A stretch of 64,000 nucleotides of DNA from Solirubrobacterales bacterium (GTDB taxonomy: Bacteria; Actinomycetota; Thermoleophilia; Solirubrobacterales; Solirubrobacteraceae). Location of the stretch: assembly GCA_027315115.1 (NCBI GenBank), contig DAHUYQ010000039.1:1-64000 (forward strand), written 5' to 3'. Shown one piece after another: positions 1 through 11,267 of this stretch; within the stretch, counting starts at the first letter, position 1, and every line of letters begins with the position of its first letter. The notes under the pieces were generated by a model, which made no database searches, was not told the DNA's origin, and worked only from the letters and a program-made list of their open reading frames with translations. A program made the position numbers and the translations under genes.

Positions 1-80
1 GGCGCGCCGCCGCGGCCGCGGCGGCCCCGTGGCCTGGGGCCTGGGCGCCGCCGGCGCTGCGGCCATGCCGCGCGCCGCGC

Positions 81-314
81 TCAGATCGGCATCAGCATCG
101 AGTCGCCGCAGTTGTTGCACTTCATGATCGCCGTCGAGGACATCCTCACGATCGTGGAGTGCTCGCCGCAGTTCGGGCAGACGGAGGCGAGCTCGAAGCG
201 CCGCAGGCAGTTGACGCAGCGGTAGCGCCCCGGCAGGTTGGTGGGTCGCAGCCACGGCTCCGAGCAGTTCGGGCAGGTCGGGCCCAGGTCTATCGCGTTG
301 CCTGTCATCCTCAT
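81..314 (-). CDS. small zinc-ribbon protein
   Basis: Three CxxC-type knuckles (CPNC, CVNC, CPNC, CNNC) in a 77-aa ORF; 4-nt overlap with the upstream rsmB-like gene. Confidence 0.6.
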   Translation of the reverse strand: MRMTGNAIDLGPTCPNCSEPWLRPTNLPGRYRCVNCLRRFELASVCPNCGEHSTIVRMSSTAIMKCNNCGDSMLMPI

Positions 315-1636
315 CGCCGTTTCAGCTTCGCCACGAAGAATCCTGCCGTGCGATCGCGGTCCGGCAGGCTCATCAGAAACGGCTCCTCGGCCGGGCCCTC
401 GCCCGCCGCGGCCGCGTTCTCAGCCGTGAATTCCGTGTGGGAATCGAGGAAGCGCTCTATCTGCCGCTCGTTCTCTGCGCAGGAGATCGTGCAGGTAGAG
501 TAGACCAGCGTCCCTCCGGGACACACCGTTTCGGCTGCCGCGACAAGGATCTTGCACTGCAACTCCGCAAGCTCGGCGATCGAGTGCTCTGAGATCCGCC
601 AGCGCAGGTCCGGATGGCCCTGCAGGGTGCCAAGGCCCGAGCACGGCGGGTCGACCAGCACGCGATCGAAGCTCTCCCGCGAGCCTCGCGGCTGCGCGGC
701 GTCGGCGACCTGAACATCGACGTTGGCGGCGCCGAGCCGGGCCAGCGTGTCCTGCATCTGCCGGGCGCGGCCGGGATGGCGCTCGACGGCGACGATTCTG
801 CCCTCTGCGCCCATCAGCGCCGCGATGTGGCTGGTCTTGCCGCCCGGCGCCGCGCAAAGGTCGAGCACGCTCTCCCCCGGCTGCGGGTCCAGCACGCGGC
901 TGACCATCATCGCGGCTCTGGACTGCGCGATCACGGCGCCCTGCTGCCACAGCCGGCTGGATCGCAGGTCCAGCGGGGCCTGCAGCACGATCGCCTCCGG
1001 CAGCTCGATGCCGAGCAGCGAGCTGCTCGCCGAACCCGCCCGCTCGCCGAGCGCCGTGGCCACCTGCGCCGGATCGGCGCGCAGCGTGTTGACCCGCAGC
1101 GCGTGCTCGGCCGGCTCGTTGTCGGCGGCCATCAGGGAGCGGGCGCGCCCGGGTCCGAGCTCGCGCCACCACAGCTTCGCAAGCCATTCTGGATGCGAAT
1201 GGGCGACCGCGGCGCCCTGCGGCGTGGAGTCGTCGATGCTGCCGAGCACGCCGGGCCCTTCCCGCGCCGCTCGCCGCAGAACGGCGTTGACCAGCCCGTG
1301 GCCGCGGCTGCGGGAGCGCTTGACCAGCTCGACGGCGTCGTCGACGACCGCGTAGGGAGCCGGAGCGCCGCTGTAGAGCAGCTCGTAGAGACCCAGCCGC
1401 AGCGCAGCGAGCACCGGAGGGTCGAGCTTGGAGATCCTGCGCGCGCTCATTGCCTCGATCGCGGGATCGAGCGTCCCGATCCGCTGGATCGCTCCGTAGG
1501 CCAGGCGCATCGCCAACGCTCTGTCCCGGGCGCTCAGGCCCTCCGCGCATGCGTGCAGCGCCTTGTCCGCGTAGGCGTCCTGCTCGAAGACGCGCCGCAG
1601 CACCTTGTAGGCGCAGACGCGCGCCTCAGAGGGCAT
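311..1636 (-). CDS. rsmB: 16S rRNA (cytosine-C5)-methyltransferase, RsmB/Sun family
   Basis: NusB-like N-terminus, then VLDLCAAPGGKTSHIAALM, DPPCSGLGTLQGHPDLRW and YSTCTISCAENE motifs; start trimmed to MPSEARVCAYK. Confidence 0.9.
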   Translation of the reverse strand: MPSEARVCAYKVLRRVFEQDAYADKALHACAEGLSARDRALAMRLAYGAIQRIGTLDPAIEAMSARRISKLDPPVLAALRLGLYELLYSGAPAPYAVVDDAVELVKRSRSRGHGLVNAVLRRAAREGPGVLGSIDDSTPQGAAVAHSHPEWLAKLWWRELGPGRARSLMAADNEPAEHALRVNTLRADPAQVATALGERAGSASSSLLGIELPEAIVLQAPLDLRSSRLWQQGAVIAQSRAAMMVSRVLDPQPGESVLDLCAAPGGKTSHIAALMGAEGRIVAVERHPGRARQMQDTLARLGAANVDVQVADAAQPRGSRESFDRVLVDPPCSGLGTLQGHPDLRWRISEHSIAELAELQCKILVAAAETVCPGGTLVYSTCTISCAENERQIERFLDSHTEFTAENAAAAGEGPAEEPFLMSLPDRDRTAGFFVAKLKRR

Positions 1637-2558
1637 GCCCGCGCATGTATGCCTGGGCGTCCATCGCCCTCCCGCCCGGTGGCTGCACCTGCAGCAGCTC
1701 CAGCGTTTGACCTCCGGCGAGGCCGTAGACCAGGCGATCCCCGCTGCGCCCGAGCTCGCCCAGCGGCGGGGGCGGCGCCGGATCGGTCGCGGGCGGCGGG
1801 CCCGCCGGCCCGACCCTGGCTTGCCAGACGCCGAGCATGGAGCCGTCGGCAAGCGTCAGGCGCGCCCCGATGTGCGGGTGCAGCGCGCGCACGACGCGCT
1901 CCAGCTCGATCGCGGTGCGCGCCGGGTCCAGCGTGCGGTCGGCGGCCTCGATCTTCTCCGCGTAGGTCGCCCGGCTCTCGTCCTGCTCCGCGAAGGGCAG
2001 CGCCTCTCCGCTCTGCATGCGATCCAGCGCCTGCACCAGCAGCTCACCGCCGGCGGCGCACAGGCGCTCGGCGAGGCTGCCGTAGTCGTCCTGCGCACCG
2101 ACTGGCTCCTGCGCGCTTAGGCATACCGGCCCGCTGTCCAGCCCGGCGGTCAGCCGCATGATGCAGACGCCTGTCTGCGCATCGCCGGCCATGATCGCGC
2201 GCTCGATCGGCGCCGCTCCACGCCACCTCGGCAGCAGCGAGGGATGGACGTTGAGGATCGGGTGGCTGGAGAGCAGCGGCTCCTTGATCAGCGCCCCGAA
2301 GGCGCACACCAGCAGCACCTCCGGGCGCAGCTCCTGGATCTGCGCCAGCACCTCCGGCGTGTTCACGCTCTGAGGCTGGGCGAGTGGGATGCCGAGCGCC
2401 TGCGCACGCTCGACCAGCGGCGGCGAGGCCATCTTCCTGCCCCTGCCCTTGGGCCGATCGGGTCGCGTGATCGCGAGCGCGGGGCGGTGCTCGCTTGCCG
2501 CCAAGCGGTCGAGCACGCCAGCAGCGAACTGCGAGGTGCCGAGAAAGACGGTGCGCAA
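1626..2558 (-). CDS. fmt: methionyl-tRNA formyltransferase
   Basis: MRTVFLGTSQFAAGVLDRL; NVHPSLLPRWRGAAPIERAI signature; adjacent to def. Confidence 0.95.
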   Translation of the reverse strand: MRTVFLGTSQFAAGVLDRLAASEHRPALAITRPDRPKGRGRKMASPPLVERAQALGIPLAQPQSVNTPEVLAQIQELRPEVLLVCAFGALIKEPLLSSHPILNVHPSLLPRWRGAAPIERAIMAGDAQTGVCIMRLTAGLDSGPVCLSAQEPVGAQDDYGSLAERLCAAGGELLVQALDRMQSGEALPFAEQDESRATYAEKIEAADRTLDPARTAIELERVVRALHPHIGARLTLADGSMLGVWQARVGPAGPPPATDPAPPPPLGELGRSGDRLVYGLAGGQTLELLQVQPPGGRAMDAQAYMRGHAL

Positions 2559-2577
2559 CGGAGCCGACGCCGCCGCG

Positions 2578-3168
2578 CTAGGCGTCGCGGCCGGAGAGCG
2601 CCTGCCGCAGCTCGCGCATAGCCTGCTTGCGCTGCTCCTTGGAGACGCGGTCGAGTATCAGGATGCCGTCGAGGTGGTCTACCTCGTGCTGGATGACGCG
2701 CGCCTCCAGCCCTTCCGCCTCGATCTCGACAGGCTCCCCAGCGGGATCCTGGGCGCTCACGCGCACGCGCGCCGGGCGCGTCACCTCCAGATGCACGCCG
2801 GGCAGGCTCAGGCAGCCCTCGTCGGCGGCCTCGGTCTCCTCGCTCGCCCACTCGATCACGGGGTTGGCCAGCGCGACCAGCGAAGCTTCGGAGTCGGTGC
2901 GGTAGACGAGCAGCCGGTGCAGCACGCCGACCTGGGTGGCGGCGAGGCCCACGCCGAGCGCGTCGTCCATCAGCGCCCCCATGCGCTGCACCTCATCCTG
3001 GAGCAGGTCGTCGAAGCGCTCGACACGCAGCGCCTTGGCGCGCAGCACCGGGTCCCCGAGCTTGCGCACATGCGCGAGCGCCGCGTCGCGGCGCGCCTTT
3101 ACCTCCGGATCGAGCTCGTCCGGGTGCTCCTGCTCCTGCTCGGGCTCCACAACGTCCAGCTCGCTCAT
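2578..3168 (-). CDS. def: peptide deformylase
   Basis: GLAATQVG, EGCLSLPGV and QHEVDHLDG motifs; start trimmed to MSELDVVEPE. Confidence 0.95.
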   Translation of the reverse strand: MSELDVVEPEQEQEHPDELDPEVKARRDAALAHVRKLGDPVLRAKALRVERFDDLLQDEVQRMGALMDDALGVGLAATQVGVLHRLLVYRTDSEASLVALANPVIEWASEETEAADEGCLSLPGVHLEVTRPARVRVSAQDPAGEPVEIEAEGLEARVIQHEVDHLDGILILDRVSKEQRKQAMRELRQALSGRDA

Positions 3169-3487
3169 CAGGACCAGTTTAGGCGCTCGCCTGAGCGGGG
3201 ATCGGCTACCCCCTGCACCTGCGGGCATGGGATGAGCATGCCTCCACGGAGGCGAACCTGCTGCGCCTTGCCGGCACGCCGGGCGGACTGCCGCTCTAAG
3301 ACGCCGCGTCGATGCTCGCCGAGGAGATCCCGCACGCAGGCGGCTACGCGCGCGTGCTCGCCGCGATCGGACGGGGGCGAACCCGCTTCGCTCAGATCGC
3401 GGCCAAGAGCGAGCAACGCGTCGAGCGGCCACTGGAGATCCTCGCGATCAGGGCTGATCGCAAAGACGCTCCCGGCGCTCACCACGC

Positions 3488-5533
3488 CTACTGCGGATCG
3501 ACGTCGACCGCGAAGCTCACGCCGACATGCGCGCGATCGGATGCGACCGCCTGCACCGCGGCGTCGATCGCGCGCACGGCGCCGGCGCGATCGGCCGACT
3601 TGATCACCAGCGCCTGGCGCTCGCGGCCGCGCAGCCGGAACAGAGACGCCGGGCCGAGCAGGCTGAGCTCCCCGCTTCGCCGGGCGGGCTGCAGTGCCGC
3701 CGCAAGCGCACTCGCGGCGCGGAGCGCCGGCTCGCCCTGCACCGCCGAGCAGATCACGCGCGCCAGATGCGAGTAGGGCGGGTAGGAGAGCGCGCGTCTG
3801 CGCTCCAGCTCTCCCGCCAGGAACCCGTCGCTGTCGTGGGCGGCGGCGTCGAGCAGGCTGCGCGCCTCCGGGGCGAGCGTCTGCACCAGCACGTGCCCTT
3901 GCGCGCCACGTCCGACGCGGCCGGCGAGCTGGGCGACCAGCGCGAAGGTGCGCTCCTCGGCTCTGAAGTCTGGGAAGCGCAGGGTCGCGTCGGCGTCCAG
4001 CACGATGCCGAGCGCGACATCGGAGAAGTCGTGGCCCTTGGCGACCATCTGGGTGCCGATCAACACCCCGGCCGGCGCCTCCTGGAAGGCGCTGAGGAGC
4101 TGCGCCGGCTCGGCGCCGGCGGTGTCCGCGTCAAGCCTGAAGACCGGGAAGGAGCCGTCGTCGAGCGTGGCCGCCAGCTCGTCCTGCAGGCGCTCGGTGC
4201 CGGTGCCGTGGCGGGCGAGCGTGCTGGACCCGCATTCGCAGAGGCTCGGGATCGCCTCGCGGTGATCGCAGTGGTGGCATGCGATGTAACCGCCGGCGCG
4301 ATGCAGAACCAGCGTCACGTCGCAGTTGGGGCAGCTCCACACCGTTCCGCAGGCCCGGCAGGAGAGGAAGTTCGACCAGCCGCGGCGGTTGAGCAGCACG
4401 ATCGCCTTGCCGCGATCGCGACGCAGCTCGGCTAGCGCCTGCGCGCTGCGCGGGTGCAGCGCTTCGTGGCGCCCGCGCATGTCAAGCAGCTCGACACCCG
4501 GCAGCGGTCGCCCGTCGACCCGGCGCGGCAGCCGGATGCGCTGCATCCGCAGGATGGACTCCGGGCGCGGTGTCGCGCTGCCCGCCAGCAGCAGCGCGCC
4601 GGTCTGGGCGGCGCGCTGCGCGGCCACCTCGCGCGCGTCGTAGCGGGGGTCGCCTTCGTGCTTGTAGGAGGAGTCGTGCTCCTCGTCGAGCACGATCAGG
4701 CCGAGCCGCTCGATCGGCGCGAAGACCGCCGAGCGCGGTCCGACGCACACGCGCGCCTCTCCACTGCGCAGCCTTCGCCACTCCTCGCGACGCTGCGGCG
4801 GAGTCAGGCGCGAGTGCAGCACCGCGACCGTCTCGCCGAAGCGCTCCAGGAAGCGGGCGACGATCTGCGGCGTGAGCGCGATCTCGGGGACCATCACGAT
4901 CACCCCGAAGCCGCGCTCCAGCACGCTTGCCGCCAGCCGCAGGTAGATCTCGGTCTTGCCGGAGCCGGTCACTCCATGCAGAAGCTGCGGCTGCTGCGCG
5001 GCCGCCGACTCAGGCTGCGACGCGGCCGCCGAGCCGGGCTGCGACGCGGCCGCCGGCGCGGGCTGCGCCAAGGCCGCCGTCAGCCGCGACAGCGCCGCCG
5101 CCTGCTCGGCGGTGAGCTCCGGCGGCGCGCCGCGCAGCACGCCGACCGACAGGTGCTCGGGCCGCCGGACGCGCGTGCGGCGCGGTTTGCCGCTGAGCTG
5201 CCCGCGCGTCAACCCGGGCGGCAGCACGAGCTTCAGCGCCCTCGGCACGGTCGAGCAGTACTGCGCCGCGACCCACGCGGCCAGCTCGACCAGGTCCGGC
5301 GGCACCCCCGCCTGCAGCGCCCGCAACGGCTCCAGCAGCCGATCCTCGGCGATCTCGCTGCGCTGAGCCAGGCGCACCACGACGCCGAGCACCTCGCGCC
5401 GGCCGAACGGGACGACGAGCAGCGAGCCGACCTGCACGCTCTCGCGCAGCTCCTCGCTGAGCCGGTAGTCGAAGGGCCCGCGCAGCGCCCGCGAGCTGCT
5501 GAGCGGCTGCACCTGGGCGATCGCGGCGCTCAC
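3488..5533 (-). CDS. priA: primosomal protein N' (replication restart helicase PriA)
   Basis: LLHGVTGSGKTEIYLR Walker A, DEEHDSSYK, Cys-rich zinc region CRACGTVWSCPNCDVTLVLH. Confidence 0.93.
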   Translation of the reverse strand: MSAAIAQVQPLSSSRALRGPFDYRLSEELRESVQVGSLLVVPFGRREVLGVVVRLAQRSEIAEDRLLEPLRALQAGVPPDLVELAAWVAAQYCSTVPRALKLVLPPGLTRGQLSGKPRRTRVRRPEHLSVGVLRGAPPELTAEQAAALSRLTAALAQPAPAAASQPGSAAASQPESAAAQQPQLLHGVTGSGKTEIYLRLAASVLERGFGVIVMVPEIALTPQIVARFLERFGETVAVLHSRLTPPQRREEWRRLRSGEARVCVGPRSAVFAPIERLGLIVLDEEHDSSYKHEGDPRYDAREVAAQRAAQTGALLLAGSATPRPESILRMQRIRLPRRVDGRPLPGVELLDMRGRHEALHPRSAQALAELRRDRGKAIVLLNRRGWSNFLSCRACGTVWSCPNCDVTLVLHRAGGYIACHHCDHREAIPSLCECGSSTLARHGTGTERLQDELAATLDDGSFPVFRLDADTAGAEPAQLLSAFQEAPAGVLIGTQMVAKGHDFSDVALGIVLDADATLRFPDFRAEERTFALVAQLAGRVGRGAQGHVLVQTLAPEARSLLDAAAHDSDGFLAGELERRRALSYPPYSHLARVICSAVQGEPALRAASALAAALQPARRSGELSLLGPASLFRLRGRERQALVIKSADRAGAVRAIDAAVQAVASDRAHVGVSFAVDVDPQ

Positions 5534-5597
5534 GGCGCCACCGCCCAGCCCTCAGACGGTGGCTGTGGCGAGCGCGCGATCGCTGCCCTCGCCGGCC

Positions 5598-6857
5598 TCA
5601 GACGGTTGCGGCCTCGGCCGCGATGCCTGCCGCGTCGCGCAGCTCCTGCGCCTTGTCGGTCCGCTCCCAGGTGAAGTCGGCGTCCTCACGGCCGAAGTGG
5701 CCGTAGGCGGCGGTCTTCTGGTAGATCGGCCGGTGCAGGTCGAGCTGCTGGCGAAACGCGCCGGGGCGCAGGTCGAAGTGCTGGTCCACCAGCGCGACGA
5801 TCCGCGAGCGCGGAATCCGCTCGGTGCCGAAAGTCTCGACCATCACCGAGACCGGCCGCGCGACGCCGATCGCGTAGGCGACCTGGACCTCGGCGCGTTC
5901 GGCAAGGCCGGCCGCGACGATGTTCTTGGCCACCCAGCGCGCGGCGTAGGCCGCGGAGCGATCGACCTTCGAGGGGTCCTTGCCGGAGAAGGCGCCGCCG
6001 CCGTGGCGCGCCATGCCGCCGTAGGTGTCCACGATGATCTTGCGGCCGGTCAGCCCGCAGTCGCCCATCGGCCCGCCGATCACGAAGCGACCGGTCGGGT
6101 TGACCAGGAAGTTGCGCAGAAGCTGCTTCTCCTCGTAGAGCCCGGTCGGCAGCACAGGGCGCAGCACGTTCTCGAACAGGTCGGGCTTGATCAGGCTCTC
6201 GGCGTCGATCCCGTCGGCGTGCTGGGTGGAGATCAGCACCTTCTCTATGCCAACCGGCTTGCCGTCGCGGTAGCGGACGGTGACCTGGGTCTTGCCGTCC
6301 GGGCGCAGGTAGGGCAGCACCTCGGCCTTGCGCACCTCCGCCAGGCGCTTGGCCAGACGGTGGGCGAGGGCGATCGGCAGCGGCATCAGCTCGTCGGTCT
6401 CGTTGCAGGCGTAGCCGAACATCATCCCCTGGTCGCCTGCGCCGGCGAGATCAAGCTCGTCGTGCCCGGATGGGCCACGACGGGTCTCATAGGCGGCGTC
6501 GACGCCCTGCGCGATGTCGGGCGACTGCTTGTCGATCGTGTTCATGACCGCGCAGGTCTCGTAGTCGAAGCCGTAGCTGGCGTCGGTGTAGCCGATGTCG
6601 CGGATCGTTTTGCGGGCGATGTCCTGGATGTCGACGTAGGTGTCGGTCGAGATCTCGCCGGAGACGACCACCAGGCCGGTGTTCACCAGCGTCTCGCACG
6701 CGACGCGGCCGTAGGGGTCCTCGGCCAGGACGGCGTCGAGCACGCCGTCGGAGATCTGGTCGGCGATCTTGTCCGGGTGACCCTCGGTCACCGACTCGGA
6801 TGTGAAGAGAAACTCGCTGTCGTTTTGCTCGCTCATCGGCTGTCTGGTCGACTCCAT
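5598..6857 (-). CDS. metK: S-adenosylmethionine synthetase
   Basis: [22 protein letters not shown] and [19 protein letters not shown] signatures; start may be the internal MSEQND at 6836. Confidence 0.96.
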   Translation of the reverse strand: MESTRQPMSEQNDSEFLFTSESVTEGHPDKIADQISDGVLDAVLAEDPYGRVACETLVNTGLVVVSGEISTDTYVDIQDIARKTIRDIGYTDASYGFDYETCAVMNTIDKQSPDIAQGVDAAYETRRGPSGHDELDLAGAGDQGMMFGYACNETDELMPLPIALAHRLAKRLAEVRKAEVLPYLRPDGKTQVTVRYRDGKPVGIEKVLISTQHADGIDAESLIKPDLFENVLRPVLPTGLYEEKQLLRNFLVNPTGRFVIGGPMGDCGLTGRKIIVDTYGGMARHGGGAFSGKDPSKVDRSAAYAARWVAKNIVAAGLAERAEVQVAYAIGVARPVSVMVETFGTERIPRSRIVALVDQHFDLRPGAFRQQLDLHRPIYQKTAAYGHFGREDADFTWERTDKAQELRDAAGIAAEAATV

Positions 6858-6898
6858 GCTCGCTTTGCGTATCCGCGGAGTCTATCCGCGGCACCCGA

Positions 6899-8266
6899 TC
6901 AGCTCGGCAGCGCGGCCTGCTCACCCCGCCCGCCCTGGCCACGCGAGCGCCGGCCGCCTCGCTCGACGAAGTCCACGATCAGCGGCACCCCGTCCATCCC
7001 GAAGCGGGCGCGCAGCCGGTTCTCCAAAAAGTAGGTGTAGTCGCGCGTTACGCGCGCCCGCGAGTTGACCTGGATCGCAAAGCGCGGCGGGCGCCGGTCG
7101 ACCTGGGTCATGTAGATCAGCTTCAGACGGTGGCCCGAGGCGCCGCGCTTCATGCCTATCGGCGGCTGCCGCGCCTGGACCGCCTCGGCCAGGAAGCGGT
7201 TGAGCTCCGGGGTGGGGATCCGCCCCGCCATCCGGTCGCCGAGCGCGATCGCCTCGCTCAGCAGTCGCGCGACGTTGCGCCCGCTCTTGGCGCTGACGGT
7301 CAGCACCTTGGGTCGCAGACGCAGCTTCTCGGCCACCACCGCGCGCTCGTGCGCGAGCGTGTCGTCGTCGCCGTCGTAGATGTCCCACTTGTTGAGCACG
7401 ACGATCGTCGCGCAGCCAGCCTTCATCGCCAGCTCGGCGATCCGCAGGTCCTGGGAGGTGACGCCGTCGGTGGCGTCGCAGATCACGAGCGCCACGTCGG
7501 CGCGCTCGGCCGCGCGGCGCGAGCGCAACGTCGTGTAGTACTCGACCGAGTCGGCGACCTTCGCCTGGCGGCGCATGCCGGCGGTGTCCACGACGATCAG
7601 CCGCCGGCCGTCCACCTCCAGCGGCGTGTCGATCGCGTCGCGGGTGGTGCCGGCAAGGTCGGCGACGATCACGCGCTGCTCGCCGAGCATCTTGTTCACC
7701 AGCGAGGACTTGCCGACGTTCGGGCGCCCGATCACGGCCAGCCGGATCGCCTGCTCCTCCTCGGGCGGGTCCTGCTCGGGCAGCAGCTCCACGATCCGGT
7801 CCAGCAGGTCGCCGGTGCCAAGCCCCTGGGCCGCGGAGACCGGCATCGGCTCGCCCAGGCCGAGGCGGTGGAACTCCGCGGCCAGCGGGAGGTCCCCCAC
7901 CCCGTCGCACTTGTTGGCGGCGATGATCAACGGCGTGGAGTCGCGTCGCAGCAGATCGGCGAGGTCCTCGTCGCCGGCGCGCAGGCCCGCGCGCGCATCT
8001 ACGACCAGCACCGCCACCTCCGCGTCTGCGAGCGCCGCGCGCGCCTGGTCGCGGATCGAGCCGGCCAGCGGGTCCTCGTCGGCCATGTCCACTCCGCCGG
8101 TATCGATCAGCAGGAAGCCGCGGCCGTTCCACTCGCAGGCGACCTCGTTGCGGTCGCGGGTTACACCCGAGCGCTCGTGCACGACCGCCTCGCGGCTGCC
8201 GGACAGGCGATTGACCAGCGAGGACTTGCCGACGTTCGGATATCCGAGGATGGCGACCTTCAACAT
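6899..8266 (-). CDS. der: ribosome-associated GTPase Der/EngA
   Basis: Two tandem GTPase domains: [14 protein letters not shown] and [16 protein letters not shown]-like C-terminus. Confidence 0.95.
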   Translation of the reverse strand: MLKVAILGYPNVGKSSLVNRLSGSREAVVHERSGVTRDRNEVACEWNGRGFLLIDTGGVDMADEDPLAGSIRDQARAALADAEVAVLVVDARAGLRAGDEDLADLLRRDSTPLIIAANKCDGVGDLPLAAEFHRLGLGEPMPVSAAQGLGTGDLLDRIVELLPEQDPPEEEQAIRLAVIGRPNVGKSSLVNKMLGEQRVIVADLAGTTRDAIDTPLEVDGRRLIVVDTAGMRRQAKVADSVEYYTTLRSRRAAERADVALVICDATDGVTSQDLRIAELAMKAGCATIVVLNKWDIYDGDDDTLAHERAVVAEKLRLRPKVLTVSAKSGRNVARLLSEAIALGDRMAGRIPTPELNRFLAEAVQARQPPIGMKRGASGHRLKLIYMTQVDRRPPRFAIQVNSRARVTRDYTYFLENRLRARFGMDGVPLIVDFVERGGRRSRGQGGRGEQAALPS

Positions 8267-8312
8267 CAGATCAGTATGCCCGGCAACGGGGTCTCCCCAC
8301 GTGGCAGCGCCA

Positions 8313-8999
8313 TCATGGGCCGGAATCGCCCCCGCCGGCGCCGGCGCGATCGCACGCCAGCCCGGCGATCTGCTCCACGACCTGCTCGATCGTCAGCCCG
8401 GTCGTATCGATCGTGACCGCGTCGGGCGCCGCCACCAGCGGACTGTGCTCGCGCTCGCTGTCGCGGGCGTCGCGAATCGCCTGCTCGGCCAGCACGGTCC
8501 GCGCGTCGGCGCCGAGCTCCGCCGCGCGCCGGCGCGCCCGCTCGGCCGGGTCGGCGACCAGGAAGACCTTCAGATCGGCGTCCGGCGCCACGACGGTGCC
8601 CACGTCGCGACCCTCAGCGACCCAGTCTCCGTCGGCCACCAGCGCACGTTGCATCGCCACCAGCGCGCTGCGCACATCCGCCACCGCGGCGACCGCGGAA
8701 GCGGCCTCGGAGACCTCCGGGGTGCGGATCTGCCGCTCGACCGCCTGCCCGTTCAGCTTCACAGAGCCCTCGTCGAGCTCGATCTGCAAGCCCGCCGCCA
8801 GATCGGCGATTTCGGCGCCGTCCAGCGGCGGCGCCAGCCGCCCGGCGACCCCCTCGGCGCCCCAGCGTTCGATCGCCGCCAGCGCCACGCAGCGGTACAT
8901 CGCGCCGGTGTCCAGGTAGCGGAAGCCGAGCCGCGCCGCCAGCGCGCGGGCGACCGTCGACTTGCCCGAGCCTGCGGGGCCGTCGATCGCGACGATCAT
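8313..8999 (-). CDS. cmk: cytidylate kinase
   Basis: [21 protein letters not shown]...LDTGAMYR. Confidence 0.94.
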   Translation of the reverse strand: MIVAIDGPAGSGKSTVARALAARLGFRYLDTGAMYRCVALAAIERWGAEGVAGRLAPPLDGAEIADLAAGLQIELDEGSVKLNGQAVERQIRTPEVSEAASAVAAVADVRSALVAMQRALVADGDWVAEGRDVGTVVAPDADLKVFLVADPAERARRRAAELGADARTVLAEQAIRDARDSEREHSPLVAAPDAVTIDTTGLTIEQVVEQIAGLACDRAGAGGGDSGP

Positions 9000-9021
9000 C
9001 GCCGACCCTCGATCGCGACGA

Positions 9022-10335
9022 TCATCGCCGGACCAGGCGCTGGAGGTCCTCGACGAAGCCCGGATAGGAGATCGCGGCCGCCTCGACGCCGCGCACCAGC
9101 ACCCCTTCCCAGGAGGCCAGGCCGGCGATCGCTCCCATCATCGCGATCCGGTGATCGCCGCCCGCGTCGATCACGCCGCCACGCAGGCCGCCTTTGCCGC
9201 GCACCACGAACCCGTCGCTCATCGCCTCGATGTCGGCGCCGAGGCCCGACAGCCCGTCCACCACCGTGGCGATCCGATCGGACTCCTTCAGGCGCAGCTC
9301 GGCGGCGCCGCGCACGACCGTCTCCCCTTCCGCGAAGCACCCGAGCAGCGCGACCAGCGGCAGCTCGTCGATCGCCAGCGGCACCTCCTCGGGCTCGACG
9401 GTGCTCGCCGCCAGCGGGCCGGCGGCGACGTCCAGGTCGCTGACCGGCTCATGGCTTGCCAGGTCGCTGCCGGCGCTCTCCATCTCGCCGAGCACGATCC
9501 CGCCCATCCTGCGCACGATCTCCAGGAACCCGGTGCGGGTCCAGTTGACGCCGACGTCCTTGATCAGCAGCCGCGAGCCCGGCACGATCAGGCCCGCGGT
9601 CACCATGAACGCGGCGGAGCTCGCGTCCGCGGGAACCTCGACCGCCTCCAGCACGAGCTCGTCGGCGTTGACGACCGTGACGTGGTGCCCGAAGCGGTGG
9701 ATCTTCACACCGGCGCGGCGCAGCATCCGCTCGGTGTGGTCGCGGCTCGCCGACGGCTCGCCGACCGTGGTCGCGCCGTCCGCGGTCAGCGCCGCCAGCA
9801 GCACGCACGACTTCACCTGCGCGGAGGCGACCGGCAGCTCGTAGGAGATCGCGCGCAGCCGCGCGCCGGTGATCGTGAGCGGCGGCAGCCGTCCCTCGCG
9901 CGCCTGCAGCGTCGCGCCCATCTGCTGGAGCGGAACCATCACCCTGTCCACCGGCCGTCTGCGGATCGACTCGTCGCCGTCGAGCGTGTAGGTGCGGCCG
10001 CGCTGGGCGGCGAGCCAGCCCGGCAGCAGGCGCAGCAGCGTGCCCGCGTTGCCGACGTCGATCGGCTCCTTGGGCTCCAGCGCCTCGCGCAGCCCGGTGC
10101 CGCGGACGATCACCTCCAGCGCGCCATCGCGGCTCTCGCGGGTCTGGACCAGCGCCCCGAGCTTGCTCACGGCGGCGAGCGTCGAGCGCGTGTCGGCCGC
10201 GTCCAGGTAGTTGGAGATCCGGGTCGGGTAGGAGGACATCGCTCCCAGCAGCGCAGCCCTGTGGGAGATCGACTTGTCCGGTGGGGGCACCAGCGTGCCT
10301 GTCAGCCGGGTAGCCGGCTCGAAGCGCATGTCCAC
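9022..10335 (-). CDS. aroA: 3-phosphoshikimate 1-carboxyvinyltransferase (EPSP synthase)
   Basis: PPDKSISHRAALLGAM; GNAGTLLRLLPG; LKESDRIA. Confidence 0.95.
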   Translation of the reverse strand: MDMRFEPATRLTGTLVPPPDKSISHRAALLGAMSSYPTRISNYLDAADTRSTLAAVSKLGALVQTRESRDGALEVIVRGTGLREALEPKEPIDVGNAGTLLRLLPGWLAAQRGRTYTLDGDESIRRRPVDRVMVPLQQMGATLQAREGRLPPLTITGARLRAISYELPVASAQVKSCVLLAALTADGATTVGEPSASRDHTERMLRRAGVKIHRFGHHVTVVNADELVLEAVEVPADASSAAFMVTAGLIVPGSRLLIKDVGVNWTRTGFLEIVRRMGGIVLGEMESAGSDLASHEPVSDLDVAAGPLAASTVEPEEVPLAIDELPLVALLGCFAEGETVVRGAAELRLKESDRIATVVDGLSGLGADIEAMSDGFVVRGKGGLRGGVIDAGGDHRIAMMGAIAGLASWEGVLVRGVEAAAISYPGFVEDLQRLVRR

Positions 10336-10345
10336 TCTGAGAACC

Positions 10346-11179
10346 CTACGACAGCAGCGCCCTGCGGCGGGCGCGAGCGAGCTCGTTCCACGCGCCGAGC
10401 GCCTGTGCGTCCTGCTCGCGGAGCATCCGCGCGACCTCCCGCAGATCGCCGATCGTCTCCTCGATCGCGTCGATCAGCATGTCCGCGTTGGAGAGGTAGA
10501 TGTCGGTCCAGATGACGCTGCTGGCGCCGGCCACGCGCGTGGCGTCGCGGAAGCTCGGCCCACCGACTGCCAGCGAGCGCTCGCGCTGCGCCAGGTCCGC
10601 GGTCCGAGCGACCAGCACGTTGGCCAGCACGTGCGGCAGGTGGGAGATGCGCGCCATCAGGAGATCGTGAGCGTGCGCGTCAAGCTCCACGGGCCGGGCG
10701 CCGAAGCCCTGCACCAGCTCGCGCAGACGCGCGGCCAACGCCGGCTGCGAGGACGGCATCAGGCACCAGGAGGCGCCCTGGAAGAGGTCCGCCCGCGCGT
10801 GCTCGATGCCGCCGAGCTCCGAGCCGGCCAGCGGGTGCCCGCCGATGAACCGCTCCAGCCCCGGCTCGCCCGCAAGCTCCGCCAGCAGCGCGCGCTTGGT
10901 CGAGCCGACGTCGGTGATCACGCAGTCCGCTGGCGTGCTCCGCAGCGCCACCCGCACCGTCTGCGCCAGCGCTCCAATCGGCGCGGCGGCGAGAGCCACC
11001 TGCGCGCCGGCAAGCGCCTGCTCGGGCGCCTCGGCGGCCTCGTCGATCGCTCCCGCGGCTAGCGCCTTGGCCCGCGTCTGCGGGTCCGGGTCGAAGCCCG
11101 CCACGCTCGCTCCGCTCGCGCGCGCGGCCAGCGCGACCGAGCCGCCTATCAGCCCCAGGCCGAGGACCGCGACCTTCAA
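10346..11179 (-). CDS. tyrA: prephenate dehydrogenase
   Basis: MKVAVLGLGLIGGSVALAAR NAD-binding fold; GGHPLAGSELGG motif; aromatic biosynthesis neighbourhood. Confidence 0.88.
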   Translation of the reverse strand: MKVAVLGLGLIGGSVALAARASGASVAGFDPDPQTRAKALAAGAIDEAAEAPEQALAGAQVALAAAPIGALAQTVRVALRSTPADCVITDVGSTKRALLAELAGEPGLERFIGGHPLAGSELGGIEHARADLFQGASWCLMPSSQPALAARLRELVQGFGARPVELDAHAHDLLMARISHLPHVLANVLVARTADLAQRERSLAVGGPSFRDATRVAGASSVIWTDIYLSNADMLIDAIEETIGDLREVARMLREQDAQALGAWNELARARRRALLS

Positions 11180-11267
11180 GCGGCTCGCCTCCGCCGGGCG
11201 GGCGCCGCGTCTGCGCGCCCCTGATCCCGGCGAAGGCGAGTCTGCGCTGCGAGCCTGGCTGCTCTCA

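Noticed and set aside
1-80. Possible coding end upstream of the zinc-ribbon gene
   Set aside because: Too short and low-complexity (Ala/Gly/Arg) to assign
614-2161. Long plus-strand ORF (515 aa) antisense to rsmB/fmt
   Set aside because: Shadow ORF typical of GC-rich DNA; Arg/Ala/Pro/His-rich translation without motifs, opposite clearly coding genes. The same applies to 2389-3603, 4454-5674, 5559-7034, 7575-9443, 8962-10515, 10806-12365, 12504-13904, 19966-21522, 23928-25403, 25439-26854, 29200-30603, 30661-31983 and 62015-63337.
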